Notes under the pieces: model-generated
What the model saw: the letters and a program-made list of their open reading frames with translations, nothing else
Told to the model about the DNA's origin: nothing
Database searches by the model: none
Assembly (NCBI GenBank): GCA_016709845.1
Contig: JADJMA010000021.1
Location: forward strand, 1 to 48,192
Origin: Flammeovirgaceae bacterium
Lineage (GTDB): Bacteria; Bacteroidota; Bacteroidia; Cytophagales; Cyclobacteriaceae
Reading direction: 5' to 3'
Length of the DNA stretch: 48,192 bases
Translations under genes and position numbers: made by a program
Shown: positions 10,510-20,270 of the stretch, in pieces
How positions within the stretch are numbered: the stretch's first letter is position 1
How the letters are laid out: each line of letters opens with the position of its first letter

Positions 10510-10931
10510 TTACGGGGTCCATTCTGAATACGAATCCCGGGTTTCCACAACTTAAGTGAAGTTGAATATGGCCAGTAGTTTGGGACGGATACGATCTCTT
10601 CTGCAAAGATCAATAGGTTTTCGGCTGTGGGCTCTACTTCAAATACAACGAGTTCGTCAGTCGAAAATTGATTTTTTGTTGTAGCCAGATATTCCTTTGA
10701 CAAGACAAGTTTGCCGATCTAGTTTCTTAACTACATTTTCTTGAACAATTGCTTTCAGTTCTTTAAAGTCAAGAATAATTCCCAATCCCTTCAAATATTC
10801 TTCGGTCGGATTGCGTTGCCTTCACTGGTCACATTCAACTCATGAGTGCCGTGAATATTTTGCAAGCACTGCTGATAGTGGAGAATGGCATGGGCCGTCT
10901 CGAATCTGAATATTTTTGTGATGCTGATCAT
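10510..10931 (-). CDS. queD: 6-pyruvoyl-tetrahydropterin synthase / QueD-family protein (frameshifted)
   Basis: The ATG at 10931 opens MISITKIFRFETAHAI, the usual start of the family with its first zinc-ligand histidine. Then C-QNIHG-THELNVTSEGN corresponds to the C...HGH block carrying the catalytic cysteine and the other two zinc histidines; an indel blurs the second histidine. Later IFRF-like core strands give DELVVFEVEPTAENLLIFAEEI, where the ENL/AE part matches the family's pterin-binding glutamate region, and the C-terminus LWETRDSYSEWTP stops at 10510. Size about 140 residues fits. QueD makes 6-carboxytetrahydropterin for queuosine, while homologues act in biopterin synthesis; no other queuosine gene is in view. 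It follows the tyrosine phenol-lyase gene with little or no gap. Confidence 0.75.
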
Positions 10932-10936
10932 TTCTT

Positions 10937-12302
10937 CTATTTCTTTCGAACCGTGCCTGAAAAAATCTCAGATACTTTGGTTCATAGATCAACTTTAACC
11001 CTTTAATGTTTTCTCTTCTTTCAAAACTGGCAGCAGATTTGGCCACTACATCCATGTGGCTTGTGTATACACCCTTCGTGGAATCGTAAATCTTACCAAC
11101 TCAAGTTTGGGGTAGTAATTTGTCTCGTTGGCTTTTCGTCCTGCAGAAACAATACCTCTCTCCATAGTACGGACCCCGAGTCAATAAATATTTCTGCTGC
11201 TAAGGCCTGTGCCGGAAATTCATCTTGCGTGAGATGTGGTAAAAATGCTTTGCATCTACAAAATGCCATGGCCTCCAATGGGTTTACAATGGGGATTCCA
11301 TACGACTGCAATTTATGTCCCAGGTATTCTACTTGTCCAACACGTGCATGTTGATGGTGATCGGTCAAACTTTCATTAATACCCACTGCAATCGCCTCCA
11401 TATCACGCCCGGCAAGTCCACCGTAGGTGTGCAATCCTTCATATACTACTACTAAGTTTCTGGCTTCTTCAAACACATCCCACTCATTGGTTGCCATAAA
11501 CCCACCAATATTAACGAGAGCATCTTTCTTCGCACTCATGGTGGCCCCATCGTGTAAGAGCAAATCTCTTTACAATTTTCTTGATGCTTATTCTTCATAA
11601 CCCTTTTCACGTTGCTGTATAAAATACGCATTCTCTGCCACGCGGGTCATATCATGAATGATGCGGATACCATGCTTCTTTGTATAAGCCCGGAGTTTTT
11701 TAAGATTGTCCATGCTTATGGGTTGTCCGCCCGCCATATTTACATTGGTGGCAATGCTTACATAAGGTATTCTCTTTGCCCCATACTTCTTAACCAGTAC
11801 ATCAAGCTTGTTTATATCCACATTTCCTTTAAAGGGATGTTCATTGGTTGGATCATGGGCTTCATCAATAATGATATCATAAAATTTACCACCTGCCAAT
11901 TCCTGATGCAACCGGGTAGTGGTGAAATACATATTGCCCGGAATTATGTCTCCTTTCTTGATCAACACTTTCGAAAGGATATTTTCAGCCCCTCGACCCT
12001 GGTGAGTAGGAACGATGTATTTGTATCCATAATTTTCTTTGATGGCAGCTTCCATATGAAAAACTTTTACTGCCCGCATAGGCTTCATCCCCCAGCATAA
12101 ATGCCGACCATTGTCGATCACTCATGGCATTCGTGCCGCTATCTGTGAGCAGGTCGATATAGACATCATCAGACTTTAATAAGAAAGTGTTATAGCCAGC
12201 TTCTTTAATTGCTTTGATACGCTGGGCTTTGGTGGTCATTCTTAATAGTTCCACCATCTTCATTTTGTAAGGCTCAGCCCAAGAACGCTTTTGAATTTTC
12301 AT
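10937..12302 (-). CDS. tpl: tyrosine phenol-lyase (frameshifted)
   Basis: A PLP enzyme of the beta-eliminating lyase family, which splits L-tyrosine to phenol, pyruvate and ammonia. Start ATG at 12302: MKIQKRSWAEPYKMKMVE. Family features in order: SDRQWSAFMLGDEAYAGS, PTHQGRGAEN, GNMYFTTTRLHQE, NMAGGQPISM, the PLP-lysine motif MSAKKDALVNIGGF, VVVYEGLHTYGGLAGRDMEA, TQDEFPAQALAAEIF, then in other frames VRTMERGIVSAGR and LVRFTIPRRVYT, and KGLKLIYEPKYLRFFQARF at the end. The MERGI stretch, where tryptophanases have VEIGS, marks tyrosine phenol-lyase rather than tryptophanase. Breaks lie near 12050, 11575, 11190 and 11060. It is 58 bp downstream of a tryptophanase gene; the stop is approximate. 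Confidence 0.85.
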
Positions 12303-12360
12303 TACGATAATTTATTTAAGTATTTATATTCTGAATTACTCCTTTCTATGAGTTTTAGAG

Positions 12361-13690
12361 TTACGCCAATCGTTCGAATTTTGCCGTGAAGTGTCGCAGA
12401 TATGGGGGTTCGTACACGATCTTCATTCCCCGGGTTTGATCTCTCTTCTCGAGGATATCGTCAAACACTTCAATCACATAATCAATATGACTTTTGTGTG
12501 TACATCCTTCAAGGAATGGCCAGGCGAACTAATTCATTCTTTGCTGGAATTAATTTTTTATTCTCATCATACTTTCCAAACATCACACTGCCAATCTCCA
12601 CACATCGAATGCCGCCCTGCACGTATAAATCACATACCAACGCCTGACCCGGATATTCTTCAACGGGAATTTTTGAATATAATTTTTTTGCGTCAATATA
12701 AACAGCATGGCCGCTAATATGCCAAACCACAGGAATCCCTTTTGCTTTTAAATGCTCGCCAAGATAATCAGTACTTCTTATCCGATAGTGTAGATAATCC
12801 GGATCAAATACTTCCTTCAATCCAATAGCCATGGCTTCCATATCGCGGCCCGACAATCCACCATACGTGGCAAATCCCTCGGATATGATTAGCAAATTTG
12901 TACACTGCTGACTTAGTGAATCGTCCTTCAAGGTCAGCAATCCACCCATGTTAACGAGTCCATCTTTTTTGGCACTCATAACAAAAGCATCTGCCAGACG
13001 TAACATTTCTTTAGCTATTTCCTCATACGATTTATTCTCATAGCCCGCTTCCCGGTGTTTTACGAAATAACTATTTTCGGCTATGCGGCACCCATCAATC
13101 ACCAAAAGCAACTTATGTTGATCACAAATTTTTCGCACCTCTAAAATATTTTGCATGCTTACCGGCTGCCCGCCCGATGAGTTATTGGTTACGGTCATAA
13201 TCACAGCCGCAATGTTCTCCGCCTTATAGTCTAGGATTAGTGATTTCAATTTTTCTAAATCGATATTTCCTTTAAAAGGCAAATCCCTTTCAGGATCATT
13301 CGCTTCTTCCGGCATTATATCAACCGCCAGGGCTCCTGTAAATTCAATGTTAGCGCGTGTCGTATCGAAATGGGTGTTGCTAAGAAACACTTTGTTTTTG
13401 CCGCCCAGAATACCATATAAAATTCTTTCTGCTGCCCGCCCTGGTGCGTAGGAAGAATATGCGGCATGCCAGTCAATTCCTTCACCACCGATTCTAAGTG
13501 AAGCCAACTACGAGCCCCGGCATAACTTTCGTCACCTACCATCATGCCTGCCCATTGATGGTCACTCATCGCTCCTGTACCGCTATCGCAAGTAAATCAA
13601 TGAATACATCACTAGAGTGAAGCAAGAAGGGGTTATAGCCACATTGCTCAAGTACTTTTGTTCTATGCTCCTGAGTTGTAACATTTTTAT
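12361..13690 (-). CDS. tnaA: tryptophanase (frameshifted, N-terminus unclear)
   Basis: Splits L-tryptophan to indole, pyruvate and ammonia with PLP. Visible blocks: CGYNPFLLHSSDVFIDLL, MSDHQWAGMMVGDESYAGA, PTHQG, SNTHFDTTRANIEFTGA, NNSSGGQPVSM, the PLP-lysine motif MSAKKDGLVNMGGLL, EGFATYGGLSGRDMEAMA, YPGQALVCDLY, and IRCVEIGSVMFGKY, the tryptophanase form of this motif. The last part (SHIDYVIEVFDDI, YEPPYLRHFTAKFERLA) is in another frame and ends at 12361. Main breaks near 13590, 13460 and 12510. The expected first ~25 residues (EPF-IK-VE pattern) are not visible; the readable match begins near NVTTQEHRTKVLEQ, so the start is uncertain. First gene of a likely tnaA-tpl-queD operon. Confidence 0.83.
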
Positions 13691-13775
13691 GGCTAATAGA
13701 TAATATCAGAATCTACAGTAATTTAGATGTTTATTTATGGCTGGATTATTGAAATAGTGCCGTACCAATCTGACT

Positions 13776-16007
13776 ATGTTTCAATCCCGATTATTTGTAA
13801 GAATCATTTCAAAAAACCGGGAGGTCTATCTCTTAAAGATCATTACGCTGGCTATTGCCTTTGCAAGCTCAACCCTAATCATTCTTTTCTCTTTTAACGA
13901 ATTTGGATACGATCGTTTTCATAAAGATTCAAAGTCGATTTTTCGAGTGTTACAACGAAATAATCGGGAAGACTTTAGCGGCAATCGGTTATCTGTAAAA
14001 ATTCCTCTATCCGTTTATTCAAGACTGGCTTCTGTAAGCAGAGATTCGTTAACAATCTCGCGCATTAAAATAATGAATGGCGTTAGCGTTGTTTCACAGC
14101 AACCTATTCACGACAAAAAAGTGCATGCAGCAGACACATCACTTCTTGATATTTTCTTTCACTTCCATTGATGGGGATCTCAAAGCTTTTCGGACTCAAA
14201 AGAACTCAGCACTCTTGTCGGAGAAAGCCGCTCTTCAGTTTTTTGGAACAACTCAAGCCACTGGAAAATCTTTTGAAATCTTCACCATTGGCGATACGCT
14301 TTCTTACCAGGTTGCTGCGGTCTTTCAGAATTTTCCTTCAAACTCGCATGAAGACTTTGAAGTGTTTATTCCGTTCGAATCAAATAAACTGAAAGCATTA
14401 AGTTTTAACCCAGATGAATTTGAGGTTTATGGAAAACTAAGTCAAACAAATGCGTTGTCGATTGAATCGACCTTAAGTTCTCCGGATAAAAGTTATAGAC
14501 TTCAGCCCCTCCCCGAAATCTATTTTGGTCCACGGGTAGTCGGTGAAGATGCAAAACACGGTGATGAGTACAGTGTTCTTATTCTAATCTGTATCACAGG
14601 TCTTATTCTTTTCTGGCAGTCACTAACTATATTAATCTCACTACACTCACCCTACCCCATCGATCAAAAGAGTTAGCGATTAAAAAATTATCCGGTACAG
14701 GCCAATCACAACTATTATTAGCCTTTGCGAAAGAATCTCTCGCGTTGGTAGGCCTTTCTCTTGTCCTTGGTATTGGTCTTATCTTATGCATAAACTCCTG
14801 GGTTGAATCGCTGCTATCCATAAACGTGATTGAAATTTTTCTGAGTGGAGATCTTTTATTGATCTGTATTCTCATCGGTCTTCTGTTAATCGTAGGGTTG
14901 GCTCCGTTGCTCATGGTTTACAAGTTTGCGCACGCAACGCCAACCCGCCTTCTTAGCACCGAAACAATTTCATTCCCGCGGTTTAAGCGTGTGATTACAC
15001 TACTCCAACTTGGTATAAGTATTTTTTTGATTGTCGCATCAATAGTTATCAGACGGCAGGTCAACTATTCACTCGTCAAAGAACCAGGTCGCAATCATTA
15101 CCAAGTAGTCTACTTAAATTTTCCCTCTGATTATACGAATGAAGGTCTATCGGACTTGCGTGCACATTGGAAGCGAAACAATCCCAACATTCAGGATGTA
15201 ATGGCTACCTCGCAACTTCCAAATCGAATTCAAAGCAAAGAACTTGATTCGGATCTTTATTTCATGACAGTCGATCGGGGGTTTTTAGATTTTTTCGATT
15301 TGAAAACTCAGCAAGGGCGCTGGTTTCAAGCCAATGACAATGCTCCAAAAGTGGTTGTGAATAAAGCTGCTTCTGATTTTATTCTCAATCATGAAACCAT
15401 TGGCATAGTAGAAAATATGGGCGAGCAATTCAATCAACCCCAAAAGCCAATTGAGTACCGTGTTGCCAGTCAGGTTAATTATAATTTTCTGTGTGTTCGA
15501 ATCTTAGAGGTTAACATTCGCAGAACGGTAACCTACCTGTCCGAGTACTTTACTTCTCACGATTCACCTTTACAAGTAAGTTTCATGGACAAGCGCTTTG
15601 AAGAGTGGCTACACTATCAGGATCGGTTAAATAAGTTATCCGAAATACTTGCGCTTATTTCAGGGTTGTTATCCTGCTGTGCCATTTATGGACTGAGTTT
15701 AAGTATGGTTCGGGATAAACTAAAACAAATTGCCATTCATAAACTCTTTGGTGCGGGTACCACCAGCATCACAACCTTGCTGGTGCGCGAGTTTGTCATT
15801 CAAATGGGACTTGCGCTTTTAATCTTTGGCCCATTCACGTTCATCTTTCTAAAAGAGTTTCTCCGAAACTTTGTTTATGCTACGCAGTTTGAATGGATGG
15901 ACCCCATCTACCCACTAGCCTATTGCGGAATCGTAATTGTCGCCTTGTGCGGATTTCAAGTACTGGGGCTCAATCGGGCCGATCTTACCAAAGTATTGAA
16001 AGGGTAG
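13776..16007 (+). CDS. FtsX-like permease C (frameshifted)
   Basis: Three frame pieces (13776-14171, about 14165-14676, 14645-16007) form one ~744-residue protein. It starts MFQSRLFVRIISKNREVYL, then a first helix (ITLAIAFASSTLIILFSF) and NEFGYDRFHKDSKSIFRVLQ, the usual entry to a MacB periplasmic domain. The middle has SLTILISLHSPYP...IDQKS followed by GTGQSQLLLAFAKES, a weak form of the family's AxKR...VRK(V/L)xG turn. The second half has a periplasmic domain and a final helix block with MVRDKLKQIAIHKLFGAG. It lacks the prefix domain of permeases A and B and is divergent from the canonical motifs. Divergently oriented from tnaA across about 85 bp. Substrate unknown; no ATPase nearby. Confidence 0.75.
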
Positions 16008-16129
16008 CGGCACATAATCAAAACAAGCCATCTAAATACCTAATGCTCACTTTACTCGGTAAGCTCTGTCTTCTCAGAACATTCTATTCAAATTTCCGTA
16101 TTAAAGATCATCGACTTAACCCCCACCCC

Positions 16130-16792
16130 ATGAATAAAACTATACAGTTCGGTGAACATGTTGAAGGCTATCAGGTTCCGGTACTGAACGAGCGAGAGAT
16201 TCGCGCGGCTGCGGGTATCATGTTTTTCTTCGCCTTTCTGTCTCTTATGCTTATTCTCTTCAAAAATGAATTTCGCTGGCTAAGACTGTTATCTATCTCT
16301 TCTTTTTTGACTTTCTTATCCGGTTACTTATTAATCCCCGCTATGCGCCAATGCTCATCATTGGCCGCGTCATTGTCGGTAATCAAAAGCCCGAGTACGT
16401 GGGCGCGCCCCAGAAAAAATTTTCGTGGTTTATTGGCCTGGCTCTTTCGGGCATTATGTTCGCATTAATGGTAGTGTATAATACCTGGAGTATCTTTACA
16501 GGACTCTCCTGTCTTACCTGCCTTATCTTTCTATTTTTTGAAGCCGTGTTTGGAATCTGCCTCGGGTGCCTGGGTGTATAATCTTATTTACAAAGAAAAA
16601 GCAAAACTTTGTCCAGGCAATGTGTGCGAGCCCAACGAACGCGAAGAGATTCAAAAAGTCTCTCGAACACAATGGCTTTTGGCCGTTGCCTTTGTGTTGT
16701 TTGCAGTAGGGTCTGTGTATTTGCTAAAAGACAATTTCAATAATAAGCCGATGAATTTGTTTAAGAAGATCGAGATGTCGAAAGGGGATTGA
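16130..16792 (+). CDS. DUF4395 family membrane protein (frameshifted)
   Basis: The ATG at 16130 gives MNKTIQFGEHVEGYQVPVLNE..., about 220 residues when two frame breaks (near 16325 and 16570) are bridged. Four hydrophobic helices are visible: GIMFFFAFLSLMLILF, LLSISSFLTFL, FIGLALSGIMFALMVVY and LSCLTCLIFLFFEAVFG. The motif FFEAVFGICLGC, with a CxxC pair at a helix end, is typical of DUF4395. The last helix (WLLAVAFVLFAVGSVYLL) is in a third frame. Function unknown; DUF4395 proteins are often near thiol-redox genes, but none is adjacent here. It follows permease C by 122 bp on the same strand. Confidence 0.75.
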
Positions 16793-16826
16793 AAGTGATT
16801 CTACATGTGATAGATGTCCTACACCT

Positions 16827-17375
16827 TTACGATTTTTTCTGACTAAACTTTTCTTTATTGAAAGAATCAGAGCCGCCTTTGACAATGGAGAGCGACTTAA
16901 AATCATTTCCCTTTATGGCTTTCGCCTGAAACATAATCTGCCCTACATGCGAGGAGTAATGTGCCAACTGGCGTTGGATCGCTTCCAACACAGTTTGGCC
17001 TTCATTGCGGATATAAATAATTTTGGAAAGATCTTCTGGGTTTAAATTTTCAAGAGTGCTTAGCAAACAACTCCAGCCTTTCTCCCAAGCTCCCATCATA
17101 GCGGCTTTATTGGGATAGGATTCTCCAAATTCAGATTCTCGATTTCGCCACGACTTTTCACCATCGGTAGTAAGAAAATCCGTCCAGCGTGAAAGCATGT
17201 TGCCACTTAAGTGATGAACGATTAACGCAATGCTATTACTCGCATCATTGGGTTGCAGAAGAACTTCTGCGTCATTCAATTGCACCATTGCTCCTTCTCC
17301 TAATTTTTTATAATTACGAAAAAGCTTGATCGCACTTTCTAAAAATATTTCGTCATTTGATTTCATCATATCCAA
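16827..17375 (-). CDS. DUF1572 (DinB-superfamily) protein
   Basis: An intact ORF of 182 residues (MDMMKSNDEIFLESAIKLF...). The layout fits DUF1572, a four-helix-bundle DinB/YfiT-like family: NSIALIVHHLSGNMLSRWTDFLTTDGEK with a paired histidine near residue 54, then LAHYSSHVGQIMFQAKAIKG near residue 135, whose histidines would complete the metal site. Such proteins are metal-dependent, some thiol transferases; the exact reaction is not known. Convergent with the DUF4395 gene, 34 bp apart. The start may be either of three closely spaced methionines. Confidence 0.8.
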   Translation of the reverse strand: MDMMKSNDEIFLESAIKLFRNYKKLGEGAMVQLNDAEVLLQPNDASNSIALIVHHLSGNMLSRWTDFLTTDGEKSWRNRESEFGESYPNKAAMMGAWEKGWSCLLSTLENLNPEDLSKIIYIRNEGQTVLEAIQRQLAHYSSHVGQIMFQAKAIKGNDFKSLSIVKGGSDSFNKEKFSQKKS

Positions 17376-17403
17376 GATGTGAGATCAGGATAATTGAAAG
17401 AAT

Positions 17404-18248
17404 TTACTTCTTTCTGATATAACTTGTTTCAGCATTTGGTATCTCGTTTAGTTTTCCCCTAATAAACTCTTTACCACTTTCATTTATTTGAGCATCATAA
17501 AAATGTTCCTTCAAAATCCCACCCTTTAACGCGACTATTTGATATGCCACATACATTCTTCCTTCATAAATGTGCATCACTACTTTTTGTACAACAACAA
17601 TACTTTTGTATTTATGGTTATATAATATTTGGAATTCTTGACTTCGTATTCTGTTTTTGATCCTTCACCGCCTCCAGAACGAAGCAATTCACTATCATAT
17701 GTAAATACCAAGCTTTCTGAAAAGTCTTCTGCAGAAATAGCATCTTTGTTTTCTCCATTCAGAGAAAATTTAAACTTTTTAGAAGCTAATCTATCATAGT
17801 CAAATCCTTCAATATGAATATTATAAATCGGCAGTTCAAAATCATTTTGTAATTAAGAGAAACTTTTGAGTTTCTCCAGGTTTTGAATTTAAAATAAGAA
17901 AGTCTACATATGGAAACCTTCTCCGCCCGACAAGTATTTCTGAATATAGTCGGCCTTCTCCAATAATTTATTATTAAGATCTTCGATTTTTTCTGTCTGT
18001 TGTTGAATTCTCTGGTCTCTTGCTTCAAGTGAAACTCTAAGACCTCCTCTTTCTTGAGTTAGCTGATCGATTCTTACTTTCAGTTCCTCATTTTTAGATT
18101 TAGTATTCTCAATGATTTCTTGTTTATCTCCGGAAGAATTAATTCCTTGGCCAATAACTAATAAAATCGCACCTAACCCTCCCAAGAAAATCAATACTAA
18201 TGCAATTATTGTAATTGTGTTCATGTCTTTCATGTCACTTAGACTCAA
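17404..18248 (-). CDS. membrane-anchored coiled-coil protein, unknown (frameshifted)
   Basis: The N-terminal 114 residues are in one frame: one membrane helix (TITIIALVLIFLGGLGAILLVIG), then a charged coiled coil from about residue 40 to 95 (NTKSKNEELKVRIDQLTQER...). After YLSGGEGF a frame break leads to VDFLILNSKPGE and, in further frames, to a C-terminal beta-rich region: IEGFDYDRLASKKFKFSLNG, FTYDSELLRSGGGEG, VVMHIYEGRMYVAYQIVAL, ending KKLNEIPN-like and SYIRKK at 17404. I recognise no family. The arrangement suggests a single-pass membrane protein with a stalk and an end domain. Confidence 0.5.
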
Positions 18249-18467
18249 TCAAAATAATCTCCAATTTAAAGATAATTTTATGAACTGGCTTTAAACACAG
18301 GCCGCAACCCATACCTTCTCAAGTCATTTTGCAAATCGTCAATTACTCTCAAAACTGTACCTTTATTCTTGGCCATCCGTCAAAAAGATATGGCTGCTCA
18401 TCTGGACATATAGAACATCTCCTGTTCCGTTACTCACTCAACTGAGGTTCCGCTTCATATTTCTTTC

Positions 18468-19367
18468 TCAACTCGCAGCATGCTTCTTATTTTTTGAATG
18501 GAGAATGTGTTTTGGAACTCCCTTCAAATCCCAGATAAGTCCTACCGCAGCAAGTCCTCTTAAAATATAATAGGTGATATCAATCTCCCACCAGAAAAAA
18601 CCCTGGCGCGCAGCGGTCTCATAATAGTGATGGTTGTTGTGCCAGCCTTCACCCATCGTTACCAAAGCCAACACCACACTGTTTTTTGATTCGTCTCCAG
18701 TTTCATAGCGTGGCTTACCAAACTTGTGCATAATGGAGTTAATCGAAAACGTGCCATGATACAAAATGATCGTACTCAAAAAGAATCCAATGAATAGCGT
18801 GCTCAACCCAGCTGTACTAAATATGGCCATAAAACTTCCTCCGTTTACCCAGCCTCCAAGTGCCGTAACAAATACTGCTAAAATTGTTGGCGCTACTAAG
18901 TAATGCTCATTCAACCATACCAACTCCGGGTACTTGGCATAATCCCCTATTACTTTATAATCTGTTTTTTTAAAATCAGGGCCAACAATCCAACCAATGT
19001 GCGAATACCAGAATCCATAAATTTTCATAGAGTGTGGATCGGCTGGTGTATCGCTATGGCGATGATGATGACGATGATGCGCTGCCCACCAGAGTGCTCC
19101 CTTCTGAGCCGTGGTCTGTGCCATAAAGGCAATCACAAACTGAAACCAACGCGAAGTTTTATACGACTTATGGGCAAAGTATCGGTGATAGCCACCCGTT
19201 ACCCAAAACATGCGGAAGAAGTATAAAAAAATACACACCATCCAATCAAAAAATGTTGCGCCTGTCCATAGAGCGCCCAAAGGCATCAAATGAATTATTG
19301 CAAACGCTATCTCTTGTTTTAATATGGGTTTACTTCTAACCTCAGGAACCATTGCTTCTTGTGCCAT
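18468..19367 (-). CDS. acyl-CoA (delta-9 type) fatty-acid desaturase
   Basis: A membrane di-iron desaturase with three histidine boxes in the right order: HRYFAH (about residue 65), HHRHHH (about 100) and HNNHH (about 245), each separated by hydrophobic segments. It introduces a double bond in acyl chains and so tunes membrane fluidity. The frame is open from 19421, but a Bacteroidota -7 box (TATCTTTG) at 19397-19390 lies inside that extension, so I prefer the ATG at 19367 (MAQEAMVPEVRS), giving 299 residues. The gene is intact, which is unusual in this window. Confidence 0.9.
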   Translation of the reverse strand: MAQEAMVPEVRSKPILKQEIAFAIIHLMPLGALWTGATFFDWMVCIFLYFFRMFWVTGGYHRYFAHKSYKTSRWFQFVIAFMAQTTAQKGALWWAAHHRHHHRHSDTPADPHSMKIYGFWYSHIGWIVGPDFKKTDYKVIGDYAKYPELVWLNEHYLVAPTILAVFVTALGGWVNGGSFMAIFSTAGLSTLFIGFFLSTIILYHGTFSINSIMHKFGKPRYETGDESKNSVVLALVTMGEGWHNNHHYYETAARQGFFWWEIDITYYILRGLAAVGLIWDLKGVPKHILHSKNKKHAAS

Positions 19368-19389
19368 CTTCTTTGTTTCTATTCTGCTA

Positions 19390-19397
19390 CAAAGATA
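19390..19397 (-). promoter_or_regulatory. -7 promoter box for the desaturase gene
   Basis: TATCTTTG on the minus strand fits the Bacteroidota TAnnTTTG box exactly and lies 23 bases ahead of the ATG at 19367. No good -33 TTTG was found at the usual spacing. Confidence 0.5.
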
Positions 19398-19445
19398 ACG
19401 CGATTTGAAATAAAAATTCATTTAAAGTCAAAAATGGATATGCTA

Positions 19446-19469
19446 AAATAAACAGGGCACACGGCCCTG
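19446..19469 (-). terminator. rho-independent-like terminator after the NAD(P)-binding protein gene
   Basis: Read on the minus strand, cagggc-cgtgt-gccctg forms a 6-bp GC-rich stem followed by tttatttta. It lies directly after the stop of the 19477-20112 gene and before the desaturase promoter, separating the two genes. Confidence 0.6.
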
Positions 19470-19476
19470 CTTAGAA

Positions 19477-20112
19477 TTAGTTAGTAATAAATGGAGCTTT
19501 TTTAATGTAAGTCTGATCGGAGACCTGCTGAACAACAAAAGTGGCTATATCAGCAGCATTTATTTTGGTGCCCGGACAATCTTCCAAATCAATTTTTATC
19601 TTACTCTTATTGTCAGAGAATTCAATAAAGGGAACTCTGACCAACGTCCAATCCACATTACTTTGCGACAAAAGAGTATAAGTCTTTTGCCTATCCTCAT
19701 GGATGAGTGGGAAGTTTGCTTTCATCCATTCTGTTGCAGCCGTTGTTTTAACACTCTTCTTGTCGAGGGGAGTATCTACATTTAATCCAGCTACTAAAAT
19801 ATAGCGCATGATCTTAAATTCATTCATGCTTTCTAAAACAAGACGCGTAGCCTGACTCGCAACAAGAGGCTCATCCTTTCGCTGACTTAATGTATTGATA
19901 ACTGCCGTACAGCCTTCAATCAATAAACTAATTGCCTTCTCATCAAGGGCATCCCCTTTGTAGATTTTGATGAGGGGGCTTTCAATTTGGAATTTTTCTG
20001 GACCGCGAAGAAGCAATTTTATCTGGTAGCCTTTACGTAGCAATTCTTCTACAATGTATTTGCCGGTTCGGCCACCGCCTCCTAATAGAGCGATTGTATT
20101 ATTCTTTGTCAT
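19477..20112 (-). CDS. atypical SDR / NmrA-like NAD(P)-binding protein
   Basis: An intact ORF of 211 residues. The N-terminus TIALLGGGGRTGKYIVEEL is a Rossmann nucleotide-binding loop of the GxxGxxG type, followed by LLLRGPEKF, which would select the cofactor phosphate, and YKGDALDEKAI and AVINTLSQ as in atypical short-chain dehydrogenases. LVRVPFIEF and the INAADIATFVV segment near the C-terminus are also typical of the NmrA/BVR-B-like group. It lacks a clear YxxxK catalytic pair, so the reaction is unknown; it could be a flavin reductase-like enzyme or a redox sensor. Confidence 0.8.
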   Translation of the reverse strand: MTKNNTIALLGGGGRTGKYIVEELLRKGYQIKLLLRGPEKFQIESPLIKIYKGDALDEKAISLLIEGCTAVINTLSQRKDEPLVASQATRLVLESMNEFKIMRYILVAGLNVDTPLDKKSVKTTAATEWMKANFPLIHEDRQKTYTLLSQSNVDWTLVRVPFIEFSDNKSKIKIDLEDCPGTKINAADIATFVVQQVSDQTYIKKAPFITN

Positions 20113-20270
20113 TTTTCTAATTATAAATAGTCAATAATAGATTTTAATTATGCTGTAGAAATAAGCATAACCGATACAAAGTCGATTGACTTCGTTGACA
20201 TGAATTCTATTTATAAAGAGATTTTGATGCCGTGAAAGTAACGATAATTTGTTTGCGTCCAATTAACATT

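Noticed and set aside
11612..12100. A 162-residue plus-strand ORF
   Set aside because: Antisense shadow of tyrosine phenol-lyase; composition has no sense of its own.
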